DNA from: Acheta domesticus
Taxonomy: Eukaryota; Arthropoda; Insecta; Orthoptera; Gryllidae
Direction: 5' to 3'
Assembly: GCA_031308135.1 (NCBI GenBank)
Contig: JAHLJT010009355.1
Coordinates: forward strand, 5,765,217-5,829,216
DNA length: 64,000 nt
The translations under genes were made by a program, and so were the position numbers. Under the pieces are notes generated by a model. It was not told where the DNA came from and ran no database searches. It was given only the letters and a program-made list of their open reading frames with translations. Below, one piece after another: positions 1 through 11,599 of this stretch (position 1 is its first letter; each line of letters starts with the position of its first letter).

Positions 1-471
1 TAGAGCTAACGTCTACCAGCGGCGATGGGTTAAGGCGTACGTGTGGTTAGCACATAGCCATGTGCGTTAAGATAAAGTGCGAATATGGCTAATTACCGAA
101 TTAATATTCACATTATCCAAAATGGGTGGATAAGTACGGATAGGAACAGCTTCGAAACATACTTCAGATTTAAGCGAGATGAAGCTGACATGAGCCAACA
201 CGCATTCGCAAGGATAAGTGATGAAAGGACGGGACGGTGATGGGGAATAGCAGATACGTGATACACAGGGTGCAGATGGGGTGATTCTAAGGCTAGTGAG
301 AGACAAGGCCTGTCAGTCAAGTTCCAGCGTCAGTCGAGTTTTTCTATTACACGATAGCACCAAACCTAACCTCACTTCATCTCAGTTGACGCTTTCTTAC
401 ATTGTTTGGAGTTGGCGAAGAGGCTCCAGGCTAGGCGATTTACATAATCATCAACTTGAATCTGTGCAACG

Positions 472-736
472 CAAGGGCGGATCCAGCCGACCATTTTCTT
501 TGGGGGGGGGGCATCATATATTTTTGTTAAATAATAAACATATTTATTATACTGTATATTATTGTCGTAGTGTTTGTATCATAATACACAATATAATAGT
601 TTAAATAATTACATAATTTTAATATAAATAAATATTTAAATCAAATGTGCCATATAAAGGAAGGTAACAAACGAAACCCCTAGACCTTTCGGGGAGGGGG
701 CATGGCCCTTATGCCCCCCCCCTGGATCCGCCACTG
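472..736. mobile_element. hAT-type MITE, left-arm copy
   Basis: The terminal inverted repeats read CAAGGGCGGATCCAG on the left and, as reverse complement, CAGTGGCGGATCCAG on the right. They are flanked by an 8-bp direct repeat, GTGCAACG (464-471 and 737-744). An 8-bp target duplication is characteristic of hAT elements. The interior is AT-rich with G/C homopolymer runs just inside each terminus and has no coding capacity. It is therefore non-autonomous and would have used a transposase supplied elsewhere. Confidence 0.85.
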
Positions 737-1048
737 GTGCAACGCATAATTCAGACTTATTTTTAGGCCAAAATACTTCCAGCGAACACTCAAGACACAC
801 GTACTCACACAATCACCTTATTTTAGCAAGCGCCAAGTGACATACATTAGCCAAATTATTCTTTCTTCGTCATTAATACTGCTTTATCCAAACTGTCTGG
901 TAAAAATGCATTATTAACATTATCCATACTTCGTTTTTTATCCTTAACACATGTATTTCGATATCGGTTGCTAATTGAACTACAAAACGACATGGATTAC
1001 AAACATGATTAAATGTTTTCATTCTTTGCAATTTATAACACCATAATA

Positions 1049-1649
1049 CAGACGACACCTGTTATAGTGAACCTAAATCAATGGTCCCGTTTCACTTACA
1101 ATGCAAATACACATAAGAAGATTCGGTTATAGTGAACCTGAACCTTGATTACAGTGAACCTCGGTTATAGAAAATACGACCTGGAAATGAATTCCCTCCT
1201 GGAGAAGAATATATCACTTCAGTACCACAAATTCCAATACTAGGCAGCTTGAAAAAAATATCGGCCGAAAGTCGTATTATGAAGAATGGGACTTGCAAGA
1301 AGCCTTGAAGGGTGTAAAGATTGCATTACGTCACTTAGAGACGGTGGACAATGCAGAATCAATTATTGAGACAACACGAACTCTGGGGAAGGATCTAAAG
1401 AAATTACTAATGAAAAACGTACGAAGCAAACTATTAAAAATAATTGATTTTTTAAGAACAAATAAAGATATTGAAATTTTCAGTTCGGGCAGTTAATGTA
1501 TTTTACTGTATCTATATATTAATAAAATCAATGATAGTGGAGAAATCCCATTTAATTTTGACATCATTGGGATGTAGGTTGACACCTCTGTTATAGTGAA
1601 CCAAAAAATGTTAGTTCCCCAGAAGTTCACTATAACCGAAGTCCGACTG
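1049..1649 (+). mobile_element. Non-autonomous Tigger/pogo-like transposon, left-arm copy
   Basis: The ends start CAG and finish CTG and are flanked by TA on both sides (1047-1048 and 1650-1651). TA is the target duplication of Tc1/mariner/pogo elements. The termini and subterminal region carry repeated GTTATAGTGAACC units (near 1061, 1123, 1590, and inverted near 1625). The interior keeps a 67-residue open stretch (1293-1496) resembling the C-terminal tail of pogo/Tigger transposases. The catalytic domain and the HTH region are absent, so this is an internally deleted copy. Confidence 0.75.
1293..1496 (+). pseudogene. Tigger/pogo transposase C-terminal fragment
   Basis: An open stretch of about 67 codons lies inside the Tigger-like element and ends in a natural stop. 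It has no ATG; the reading frame simply opens through a TTG. The residues (EALKGVKIALRHLE, then an amphipathic Lys/Leu-rich helix) resemble the short helical tail after the DDE domain in pogo-type transposases. None of the catalytic Asp residues and no DNA-binding domain are present. It is a relic, mirrored in the other arm at 5770-5970. Confidence 0.55.
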
Positions 1650-2459
1650 TAATACACAATATCCGAACATCTTTTAGGAACAACTAAGACGCGACAGTTC
1701 TGTCTTATAAACTCCCGCATTATTATTATGCTTGTTATTACTTCTCATGTTGATTTTATAAAGCTACTCTCAAAACTAAATATTATTTTCCCTTCGTAAA
1801 GTTGGAAATAAGAATTGTTTACGCAGGCTAAGTTCTTCCTTTGCAGCACGAAGCGCGCTGCAGCCGGAGATGGCCTCACACAAATTTGGCAGCACTTGCG
1901 CAAGGGCTTGGGGGCAGCGGAGGCGGCGCCGGGCGATAACCTCTTTCTCTCGGCGGCGGCGGGCGGCGGCGGTAGCTTCAGCGCAAGCAACGAAGAGCCA
2001 AGAGATGGACTCAGCGACGAAACTTATGAGTACGGCGATCACGGGTAAATACAAGATGAGTCACTTCGGGTGGGAAAAAAACACTATTTTCTTCTTAATT
2101 TAGATGAACTCTAATGGCAGATTCTAATGCCAGTTTGCTGAGGAATGCTTCGTTTCTGCATAGCAGTTTCTTGACGATTTCTCTTCTACTATAGTGTCCG
2201 GAAACTTGCACTTGTATTGAGTCAAAGCTCTGAGAATACTTCTAAGTACTACCAAAGAAAAATCTACATTTTTTGGATACAAATTAAGAAAAATAGAATT
2301 GACGGAACAGGGGCACAAGTTACGACAACCCTGTACGGCGCCCGATCTTAGGGCATCAGACCCTCAGCTCGCTAGCCGGCCGTCAGAATTGCAGAAAACT
2401 ACCTGTTCGCAAATTACGCTAAGAACTTTCCATGTCTACAACAGAGCTGCAAGTCTTTA

Positions 2460-2930
2460 ATTCATTGACTGATTAGCGATTCTGGAGGCGTCAACTGCTG
2501 AAGTCATTAGTATCGTAAGTGCGGGGATTTCTTTTATCGCGGGAGTTGGCTATGATCTTCCCCCGCTGGATGGCAAGATCCGGCGTCTACCCGTCGGCTT
2601 GCGGATATTTCCTCGGATAGGTATCTCGCACTCCAGCCGATACAAGCTCCGAGCTCCCAACAAGTCTCTCTGCATGTGTGGTAGTGTAGCGCTTGTGTGT
2701 GCGCAAGAAAGGGATGAGGATAGGACAAGGAAGAGGAAGGAAACATCGCGTGCTGTCCGTGGCCCGTTTGTTCGGGCACTGCTCCGGTATTCGCATATTG
2801 GTGGTAAGCAGAGAAACCACCTATCAGAGGCAGGCGGATGGTAGAATGCTCCTCTAGGCAGCGGCTGAATTCTATCTGCCACCATTGGGACTCGAACACT
2901 AGAACCTTCCAATCAGAGCTGGTTCGAGTC
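2460..2930 (-). mobile_element. tRNA-related SINE family, copy A (left arm)
   Basis: This minus-strand copy belongs to a family found repeatedly in the window. In element orientation it starts with a pol III box-B-like motif (GTTCGAGTCCC). It continues through a conserved core containing CGGAGCAGTGCCCGAACAAA and a pyrimidine-rich block ending TTCCTTGTCCTATCC. It ends in a conserved tail with CAGTTGACGCCTCCAGAATC followed by ATCA-type repeats. The box A region is not recognisable here. It has no protein-coding capacity; short open frames across it are not genes. Confidence 0.75.
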
Positions 2931-3142
2931 TTTGAAATGAGCATAATGTTGCGATTGACTACGGCGAAATGTAATAATGACAAAAAACACTTTCGACGGA
3001 AATCTTGGCTTCTAAAGTGCAAACAGTAAAGGAATTATTTAAAATTATTTATTGCGATTATTACGAGGGACGCACTAAATTCTAACGAATATAGTGAGTC
3101 TCTCATGAGCGTGTCCTTCATTTTTACCATGAGGGGCACGCT

Positions 3143-4142
3143 NNNNNNNNNNNNNNNNNNNNNNNNNNNNNNNNNNNNNNNNNNNNNNNNNNNNNNNNNN
3201 NNNNNNNNNNNNNNNNNNNNNNNNNNNNNNNNNNNNNNNNNNNNNNNNNNNNNNNNNNNNNNNNNNNNNNNNNNNNNNNNNNNNNNNNNNNNNNNNNNNN
3301 NNNNNNNNNNNNNNNNNNNNNNNNNNNNNNNNNNNNNNNNNNNNNNNNNNNNNNNNNNNNNNNNNNNNNNNNNNNNNNNNNNNNNNNNNNNNNNNNNNNN
3401 NNNNNNNNNNNNNNNNNNNNNNNNNNNNNNNNNNNNNNNNNNNNNNNNNNNNNNNNNNNNNNNNNNNNNNNNNNNNNNNNNNNNNNNNNNNNNNNNNNNN
3501 NNNNNNNNNNNNNNNNNNNNNNNNNNNNNNNNNNNNNNNNNNNNNNNNNNNNNNNNNNNNNNNNNNNNNNNNNNNNNNNNNNNNNNNNNNNNNNNNNNNN
3601 NNNNNNNNNNNNNNNNNNNNNNNNNNNNNNNNNNNNNNNNNNNNNNNNNNNNNNNNNNNNNNNNNNNNNNNNNNNNNNNNNNNNNNNNNNNNNNNNNNNN
3701 NNNNNNNNNNNNNNNNNNNNNNNNNNNNNNNNNNNNNNNNNNNNNNNNNNNNNNNNNNNNNNNNNNNNNNNNNNNNNNNNNNNNNNNNNNNNNNNNNNNN
3801 NNNNNNNNNNNNNNNNNNNNNNNNNNNNNNNNNNNNNNNNNNNNNNNNNNNNNNNNNNNNNNNNNNNNNNNNNNNNNNNNNNNNNNNNNNNNNNNNNNNN
3901 NNNNNNNNNNNNNNNNNNNNNNNNNNNNNNNNNNNNNNNNNNNNNNNNNNNNNNNNNNNNNNNNNNNNNNNNNNNNNNNNNNNNNNNNNNNNNNNNNNNN
4001 NNNNNNNNNNNNNNNNNNNNNNNNNNNNNNNNNNNNNNNNNNNNNNNNNNNNNNNNNNNNNNNNNNNNNNNNNNNNNNNNNNNNNNNNNNNNNNNNNNNN
4101 NNNNNNNNNNNNNNNNNNNNNNNNNNNNNNNNNNNNNNNNNN
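3143..4142. other. Scaffold gap of 1,000 N
   Basis: Exactly 1,000 unknown bases sit at the symmetry centre of the inverted duplication. The round size, shared with the other gap in the window, points to a fixed placeholder rather than a measured distance. Open frames running through it are meaningless. Confidence 1.
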
Positions 4143-4354
4143 ATAGCGTGCCCCTCATGGTAATTATGAAGGACACGCTCATGAGAGACTCACTATATTC
4201 GTTAGAATTAGTGCGTCCCTCGTAATAATCGCAATAAATAATTTAAATAATTCCTTTACTGTTTGCACTTCAGAAGCCAAGATTTCCGTCGAAAGTGTTT
4301 TTTTGTCATTATTACATTTCGCCGTAGTCAATCGCAACATTATGCTCATTTCAA

Positions 4355-4820
4355 AGACTCGAACCAGCTTGGACTGGAAGGTTCTAGGGTTCGAGTCCCG
4401 ATGGTGGCAGATTCAGCCGCTGCCTAGAGGAGCATTCTACCACCCGCCTGCTCTGATAGGTGGTTTCTCTGCTTACCACCAATATGCGAATACCGGAGCA
4501 GTGCCCGAACAAACGGGCCACGGACAGCACGCGATGGTTTCCTTCCTCTTCCTTGTCCTATCCTCATCCCTTCCTTGCGCACACACAAGCGCTACACTAC
4601 CTCACATGGAGAAAGACTTGTTGGGAGCTCGGAGCTTGTATCGGCTGGGGTGCGAGATACCTAGACGAGGAAATACCCGCAAGCCGACGGGTAGACGCCG
4701 GATCTCACCATCCAGCGGGGGAAGATCATAGCCAACTCCCGCGATAAAAGAAATGCACCACACTTACGGTACTAATGACTTCAGCAGTTGACGCCTCCAG
4801 AATCGCTGATCAGTCAATGA
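4355..4820 (+). mobile_element. tRNA-related SINE family, copy A' (right arm)
   Basis: This is the mirrored partner of the copy at 2460-2930. It carries the best box B of the family, GGTTCGAGTCC at about 4389, which matches the pol III consensus GGTTCGANTCC. The conserved core and the pyrimidine block (about 4543-4565) follow. The tail at about 4775-4820 matches the tails of the copies at 11600 and 29455. Because it lies in the duplication, it is not an independent insertion. Confidence 0.78.
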
Positions 4821-5623
4821 ATTAAAGACTTGCAGCTCTGTTGTAAACATGGGAAGTTCTTAGCGTAATTTGCGAACAGGTAGTTTCTGCAATTCTGACG
4901 GCCGGCTAGCGAGCTGAGGGTTTGATGCCCTAAGATCGGGCGCCGTTCAGGGTTGTCGTAACTTGTGCCCCTGTTCCGTCAATTCTATTTTCTTAATTTG
5001 TATCCAAAAAATGCAGATTTTTTCTTTGGTAGTACTTAGAAGTATTCTCAGTGCTTTGACTCAATACAAGTGCAAGTTTCCGGACGCTATAGTAGAAGAG
5101 AAATCGTCAAGAAACTGCTATGCAGAAACGAAGCATTCCTCAGCGAACTGGCATTAGAATCTGCCATTAGAGTTCATCTAAATTAAGAAGAAAATAGTGT
5201 TTTTTTCCCACCCGAAGTGACTCATCCTGTACTTACCCGTGATCGCCGTACTCATAAGTTTCGTCGCTGAGTCCATCTCTTGGCTCTGCGTTGCTTGCGC
5301 TGAAGCTACTGCCGCCGCCGCCGAGAGAAAGAGGTTATCGTCCGGCGCCGCCTCCGCTGCCCCCAAACCCTTGCGCAAGTGCTGCAAATTTGTGTGAGGC
5401 CATCTCCGTCTGCGGCGCGCTTCGTGCTGCAAAGGAAGAACTTAGCCTGCGTAAACAATTCTTATTCCCAACTTTACGAAGGGAAAATAATATTTAGTTT
5501 TGAGAGTAGCTTTATAAAATCAATATGAGAAGTAATAACAAGCATAATAATAATGCGGGAGTTTATAAGATAGAACTGTCGCGTCTTAGTTGTTCCTAAA
5601 AGATGTTCGGATATTGTGTATTA

Positions 5624-6214
5624 CAGTCGACTTCAGTTATAGTGCACTTCTGGGAACTAACATTTTTGGTTCACTATAACAGAGGTTCACTACATCCCAT
5701 GATGTCAAAATTAAATGGGATTTCTCCACAATGATTGATCTTATTAATATATAGATACAGTAAAATACATTAACTGCCCGAACTGAAAATTTCAATATCT
5801 TTATTTGTTCTTAAAAAATCAATTATTTTTAATAGTTTGCTTCGTACGTTTTTCATTAGTAATTTCTTTAGATCCTTCCCCAGAGTTTGTGTTGTCTCAA
5901 TAATTGATTCTGCATTGTCCACCGTCTCTAAGTGTAATGCAATCTTCACACCCTTCAAGGCTTCTTGCAAGTCCCATTCTTCATAATACGACTTTCGGCC
6001 GATATTTTTTTCAAGCTGCCTAGTATTGGAATTTGTGGCACTGAAGTGATATATTCTTCTCCAGGAGGGAATTCATTTCCAGGTCGTATTTTCTATAACC
6101 GAGGTTCACTGTAATCAAGGTTCAGGTTCACTATAACCGAATCTTCTTATGTGTATTTGCATTGTAAGTGAAACGGGACCATTGATTTAGGTTCACTATA
6201 ACAGGTGTCGTCTG
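5624..6214 (-). mobile_element. Non-autonomous Tigger/pogo-like transposon, right-arm copy
   Basis: This is the mirror of 1049-1649. It starts CAGTCGACTTC and ends GTCGTCTG, with TA on each side (5622-5623 and 6215-6216). The transposase C-terminal relic is at 5770-5970 on the minus strand. Small indels relative to the left copy show the two arms have diverged since they were last identical. Confidence 0.75.
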
Positions 6215-6438
6215 TATTAGGATAAAAGGATAAAAAACGAAGCATGGCTAATGTTAGTAATGCATTTTCACCGGACAGTTTGGATAAAGCGGTATTAATG
6301 ACGAAGAAAGAATAATTTGGCTAATGTTAGTATGTCACTTGGCGCTTGCTAAAATAAGGTGATTATGTGAGTACGTGTGTCTTGAGTGTTCGCTGGAAGT
6401 ATTTTGGCCTAAAAATAAGTCTGAATTATGCGTTGCAC

Positions 6439-6723
6439 CAGTGGCGGATCCAGGGGGGGGGGGTCATAAGGGCCATGGGGGGGGGGTCATAAGGGCCCAC
6501 CCTCCCCGAAAGGTCTAGGGTTTTCGTGTTACCTTCCTTTATATGGCACATTTGATTTAAATATTCATTTATATTAAAATTATGTAATTATTTAAACTAT
6601 TATATTGTATATTATGATAAAAACACTACGACAATAATATACATATAATAAATATGTTTATTATTTAACAAAAATATATGATGCCCCCCCGCCAAAGAAA
6701 ATGGTCGGCTGGATCCGCCCCTG
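6439..6723. mobile_element. hAT-type MITE, right-arm copy
   Basis: Its termini are CAGTGGCGGATCCAG and, as reverse complement, CAGGGGCGGATCCAG. It is about 20 bp longer than the left copy because a G-run plus GGGTCATAAGGGCC segment is duplicated near its start. The flanking 8-bp repeat is intact on one side and one base short on the other. Confidence 0.85.
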
Positions 6724-7192
6724 CGTGCACAGATTCAAGTTGATGATAATGTAAATCGCCTAGCCTGGAACCTCTTCGCCAACTCCAAACAATGTAAGAA
6801 AGCGTCAACTGAGATAAGTGAGGTTAGGTTTGGTGGTATCGTGTAATAGAAAAACTCGACTGACGCTGGAACTTGACTTACAGGCCTTGTCTCTCACTAG
6901 CCTTAGAATCACCCCACCTGCACCCTGTGTATCACGTATCTGCTATTCCCCATCACCGTCCCGTCCTTTCATCACTTATCCTTGCGAATGCGTGTTGGCT
7001 CATGTCAGCTTCATCTCGCTTAAATCTGAAGTATGTTTCGAAGCTGTTCCTATCCGTACATATCCACCCATTTTGGATAATGTGAATATTAATTCGGTAA
7101 TTAGCCATATTCGCACTTTATCTTAACGCACATGGCTATGTGCTAACCACACGTACTCCTTAACCCATCGCCGCTGGTAGACCTTAGTTCTG

Positions 7193-7540
7193 AAGAGCTG
7201 TTGTGCCAAAGTACACACAAACATAAATCTGTAGCACACACACACACACTGTAACCGTACGAAACCGGATAACTGGATCCTTACGAAAACTCCACACTTC
7301 GCAAATTACTGTTCTAAAAGTGAAAATCACTTTATAGTAGAACGCAACTTTGTACGGCCAGCCCCTGAGTGCGTTACAGAATTATGGGACCAGTACTGTG
7401 CGAAAGAAATGTTCTAATAGTGCTAAGCGTTGAGATTAATTTTGACAGAAAATCAAACTCCTGATTTTATCGAGAACGATTATTTCTTTTTCCTTCAATT
7501 TAATTTTACATAAATGATGTGTTTTCTGACCACTCGTATT
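7193..7540. other. Unique intergenic DNA with a short CA repeat
   Basis: This is the first sequence outside the inverted duplication. It holds a short (CA)n run near 7234-7250. I see no coding or RNA feature. Confidence 0.6.
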
Positions 7541-8035
7541 CTGGATTGATTGATTGGTTAGTGATTCCTGACTAACCATCTGCTAAGGACATTAATGCCA
7601 TAAGTGCAATGCTTGCGTTTAAGCTGGAGGCGCCTGGGATCTTCTCCCGTTGGATGGAGAGAGCCGGCGCCGATATGCGTCAGCTCGCCGGCCCCAAACT
7701 GGCATCTCCCACCAGCCGGGACAAGTTCTAGGTTCCCACACGTGTACCAGTATAGAGTACGTGAGGATAGGACAAGGAAGCGAAAGAAAAGATCGCGCGC
7801 AGTCCATGGTCCGTTTTTAGGGTAGTGCTCCGGCCTTCTCCTGGTGTTAATTGGAGAAACTACGCAAAACTACTTATCAGAGCAGCCGGCCGCTAGAATT
7901 CACTTCCAGACAGCACCTGAACTCGACCTAGCTCTGTAACCAGTGTTGACAGCAGTGGAAGCCTGGCACTGCCGCTCAGAGGCTCTACATGGCATCAGTT
8001 GATGCCCGTGCCACCTAAGCCGGTCCATGCTATGG
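7541..8035 (-). mobile_element. tRNA-related SINE family, copy B
   Basis: This minus-strand copy appears nearly full length. Its 3' tail at 7541-7575 ends in (AATC)n, seen on the plus strand as GGATTGATTGATTGG. Its 5' end near 8008-8030 retains a box-A-like GGTGGCACGGG. The conserved core (about 7800-7840) and the TTCCTTGTCCTATCCTC block (reverse-complemented near 7765-7785) are clear. It shares the overall organisation of the 29455 copy. Confidence 0.72.
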
Positions 8036-8569
8036 AGAGGAAGCTCTCGAAAGAGCTAAATCTAAAAAAAGACATAGAAAATCCAGAAATTCTCAGTTTG
8101 TACAAAAACTTTTAAAAAAAGTTCGTCCACCCCACTTGTCCACCTTCATTACCCCATCTGTCCACCAGATGTCCCTCATCATGTTCCCATATGTCCCCTG
8201 CGTGTCTCCCTAAACCTCGTGTCATTGCAGAACTCAACTCTCCCCACAAAACCCTGGCCATAGCATGAAGGGCAAACAACGCATCATTTCCGAGCTACAA
8301 ACGACCATAACGCGTGTAGCAGTGATCTGTTTCTTGTGTCATGATCTTCAAACGTGTCAAATATGTTGTATGCACAACTGACAAGTATTTCCCTAAAGAG
8401 TATAATATTAATAATAATAATAATATATTGTCTCCAATTATTGTATCGTATTCACCTATTTGAGGTCATTATTTGCGTCTCGAAAGAAGCCAGTTGGTAA
8501 CGTGACTGGATACCAAGTGCAGCTGAAAGTGGAAACGGGCCGTCGCCGAACCAAAATCCTGCGTCGAGT
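8036..8569. other. Intergenic DNA with ATA microsatellite
   Basis: No gene is recognised. An (ATA)n tract lies at about 8408-8426 in otherwise moderately AT-rich sequence. Confidence 0.6.
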
Positions 8570-8890
8570 GCGAGTTGCATCAGAGCCCGGGTGAGTGCCC
8601 GGCGCGCTGTTCCCGTTTGAAGCCCCAGAGTGCACACAACGCGCGCGTCGGCCCCTCGGCGCGCGGAGCGGCGCCCCTCGTGAGCAATTGGGCAACTTCT
8701 CAAATGGACCCAACGCCGCCTCCATCGCCGTCGCCGTCGCCGCACGTGCTTTTTCGCGCCTCGGCGCGGGCATCGCCACTCGCGTTTTCACCGCCCGCTG
8801 ACCGCCCCGCCGACCAACCAGGCCCTGCGCGCGCGGCCGTCTTGCGCTCACATGCTAATTGGCTCTTGAGGGGCTTGGCTTCGTTCTTCG
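8570..8890. promoter_or_regulatory. CpG-rich island
   Basis: A sharp GC-rich, CpG-dense segment interrupts AT-rich flanks. Overlapping open frames on both strands have Arg/Pro/Ala-rich composition typical of chance translation of GC-rich DNA, so I do not call a protein. It could be a promoter or first exon; nothing seen decides this. Confidence 0.4.
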
Positions 8891-11085
8891 AGGCGCACGT
8901 GACTCTCAACGAGGGCACGCCTTTGGGACTTTTTCCGCAAATCTCCAAGTGTTTGAAACAGTTCCTGTACCTGCCATTTTTCCACATGAACCTCACATTT
9001 TCTTTGGGCGACAGAAATGGTCCAGCGTTTCTCATCGCATGTGTTCTTGTGAAAATTATGACAAGAACTATTTCAAGTGAATTATTGCACTCATCCGTTT
9101 AGAGTGGCTTCAATTTCCCCGCTTCAGAAGGAAGTGATTTGATTTTCTTCACCTTTATGTACAATTTTCAACTCTACTTACAAATCGCAACTGCATTTAC
9201 AACTTTTAACTTCATGCAGCCCCAATCTCTCATAGTGTGAGTTCAATTAGTTGTAAAACGTCTCATGAGTAAGCTAGTATGAAGTGACAATTCTTCAAGA
9301 GAGTTCTCACACATCTGAATTTAATCTTACATAACTCAATGACTGTAAAATTTAAGTTCTAGACTGATTGTTATGTTTTGGAATTTTCTGTGTACTCATT
9401 CGCTTGCGTCTCAAATCGTGCATTGATGCAATTGTGATCGCCTTTCTTAGAATACATTAATTGATTGTAAATAATGACACATTGTTGCAGCTTGCGACAA
9501 CGGTAACATTGATTTTTAAACATGAGTGTTTTTCTCAAATATATTTGAATTGATACAGTTCTATGACACGTACAAACACCTACAATATTTTATCACGTTA
9601 CCCAATACATATGTATCAGCGTGTCGCAATTTCGTGATCCAGTTTATAATTTCAAAACACATCGTTTGATATTTGAATTCTGTGAGCGCGTTGGCCTCTC
9701 CGCGACCGTTTCCTTACCACCTTCAGAACGCGCCGTTCCAAATTCACTGACAATCGTGTCAGTACGAATTACGCGCTCCAAGTCCGCCAGCACCTCTACG
9801 CGTTTAACAGCCGGATATAAATTTTTTTACGTTCGTAAAAGGCGTCGTAAACGTGTCGCAAGGGGTAAGCGGTCGCTGATCTTCCGCGGCCACTGCCTCT
9901 CGCTGTCCTCGTCACAGTTCGAGAATCGCCTCGGTGGCCAGGCCAGCCCGCCGACCGGACTCAACTCCTGAAATCTTGAAATCCTTTATCGAAACGGAAA
10001 GCATTGCGGCTCTAAGTATTTGCTAAACCAGGGCTCAAAGAAAAGGCAGAAGATTATGGCTGTTCGCCCTTTTACTAGTCTTCTGCTGTGTGTCCCGTGA
10101 TGCGCTGTGACAGGACGGTCTTCACAAGACGAAAATCCCTACACGGTTAATATCAGTGCTTGTTTATTTCCTGTTTGTGAAAATAACTTCGTGCTCTCAA
10201 TCACTTATTAATCACTGTCAATTTGATGAACATCGTTACCATGCAAAGCAAATACGAGGAAACAATTTGCAAGTCATTTAGTAGAAAAAAAGCGGCAGTG
10301 AAAGGCTTGTGTAATTGATTTTGTCTGATCGTTGAATTTTAGAGTGATAGAAAAGTCTCCAGGTGCCCTCTTGCTGAATACATTACCGCATTATTGGCTC
10401 TGAAAACTGAAGGTTAAATGGATTAATATTATTTTTCAGAGAAGCGGTAACTACCGGAGAAAAAAAATCTGTGGAAATTACATTGTATATATATATATTG
10501 CCTTGTTTTGATTTTGAAGTTTGTGTTAAATGTAATATTGCAAATGTATCAACGAATACTCTTATACACGTAGGTGATATCTTTCAGTTATAATTGTTAT
10601 TTGTAGGTGATCACTTCCGTATGAGGAATACCCAAAAGCGTTGGTAAGTAAAAGGTGAACAACAGTAGTTTATCTTAGGTTTGACAGTTATTCAACGCCA
10701 GCTAGTCTTCCTAATGACTTTACCTGATTCTGCATCTCTTATGAATTATTTACATTTAATGACACCATTTTGCTCTACAAAAATCCTTCTGTTCGCAAAA
10801 ATTATCGTTCTGTGCATTAATAACAAACTATTTCTTGTCGACGATTGTCGATTTCTTGTTGATACAGTCAACATGTCATTTACATGTCTATATGTAGCGT
10901 GTAGCTAAATTTGAGCCTTCAAAAATGCTTCGTTTTTTTCCTCTAAAACATTTAATAATATTCACGAAAAACAATTTTGAATTAGTTCCATTCTGCCTGA
11001 GGATACGTGGCAATATTTAAAAGCAAGAAGGTTCCAGCGGGGAGGGGAGCATTAGAAGTGCCAGAATTAAAGTAAATGGATGTGT
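8891..11085. other. AT-rich intergenic DNA with one GC-richer patch
   Basis: It is mostly low-complexity AT-rich DNA. A GC-richer patch at about 9690-9970 supports a 116-codon open frame of unremarkable composition with no recognised domain. A short (TA)n run lies near 10485-10498. No gene is supported. Confidence 0.5.
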
Positions 11086-11440
11086 TGTGAGGCTAACCGG
11101 AGCGCGCTTGAGGCAGCTGAAATTCTAAGGTGTTGTTGACGCGAGCGCCTCCAGCCGCCGGTTGGATGCGGCGCGGCTTGTAAACAGGAAGCGGGGAGCG
11201 GCGCGGCGCAGACAGCCTGCAAAGGACACCGCAGCTCCGGCGCGTGGATGACGCCATTGAGCTCGCATCTATAAATACACGCGCGGGGACCGAACCGACT
11301 TTCTCTCTCGACGGAGGCCCACGGGTGCACGGCGACCTTTGGGACCCCGGCGCGGCGAGGGGGCGCCGCCCGCACTTCCCATCAAATGCCAGGCACGGAT
11401 GCCGCCCCGCCCACCGCCCGCCGCCCGCTCCCGCTCTTAC
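11086..11440 (+). promoter_or_regulatory. CpG-rich island with TATA-box-like core promoter
   Basis: A GC-rich island contains an isolated TATAAATA at 11270-11277. CpG-dense sequence starts immediately downstream, where a transcription start would be expected at about 11300. A pyrimidine-rich ATTTTATTTCAG at about 11466-11477 could serve as a splice acceptor. The arrangement fits a plus-strand promoter and 5' exon, but the downstream open frame (11244-11546) has no recognisable protein signature. Confidence 0.35.
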
Positions 11441-11599
11441 AATCAGAATTCTGTTTCTTCCTACTATTTTATTTCAGGGAGCGATTATTGAGTATTGTTC
11501 CCTTACAGAAGAAAAAAAAGCTCCATCAACTAAAGGCAGGGAATAATTCTTCCCAAATTTAAAAAATCAGCTTATTACTACGATTGTTAAGTTACTGCA

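Larger units (their letters stand above)
1..3142 (+). repeat. Left arm of a large inverted duplication
   Basis: This arm reads as the reverse complement of 4143-7192 along its whole length, with scattered substitutions and small indels of roughly a few percent by eye. It includes the same hAT MITE, Tigger remnant, GGC-rich stretch (about 1855-2000) and SINE copy as the other arm. Similarity runs up to base 1, so the arm may continue beyond the window. The inner end stops at the N gap at exactly the point where the other arm stops. I see no intact gene; the small open frames here are transposon relics or chance. The structure is either a real inverted duplication or two allelic contigs scaffolded head to head. 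Confidence 0.95.
4143..7192 (-). repeat. Right arm of a large inverted duplication
   Basis: This is the reverse-complement partner of 1-3142. It is about 90 bases shorter because of several small deletions, for example fewer GGC units in the stretch at 5310-5330. Single-base changes occur throughout. The target duplication around its hAT MITE has lost one base (CGTTGCAC against CGTGCAC). Similarity ends near 7192, where unique sequence begins, so the outer boundary of the duplication is visible on this side. No intact gene is seen. Confidence 0.95.

Noticed and set aside
3105..4182. Long open frames spanning the first N gap
   Set aside because: They consist almost entirely of unknown residues and exist only because N codons contain no stops. 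The same applies to frames over 17892-19186.
4385..4400. Consensus box B (GGTTCGAGTCC) as a tRNA gene
   Set aside because: No cloverleaf or acceptor stem can be drawn around it, and the flanks match the SINE family.
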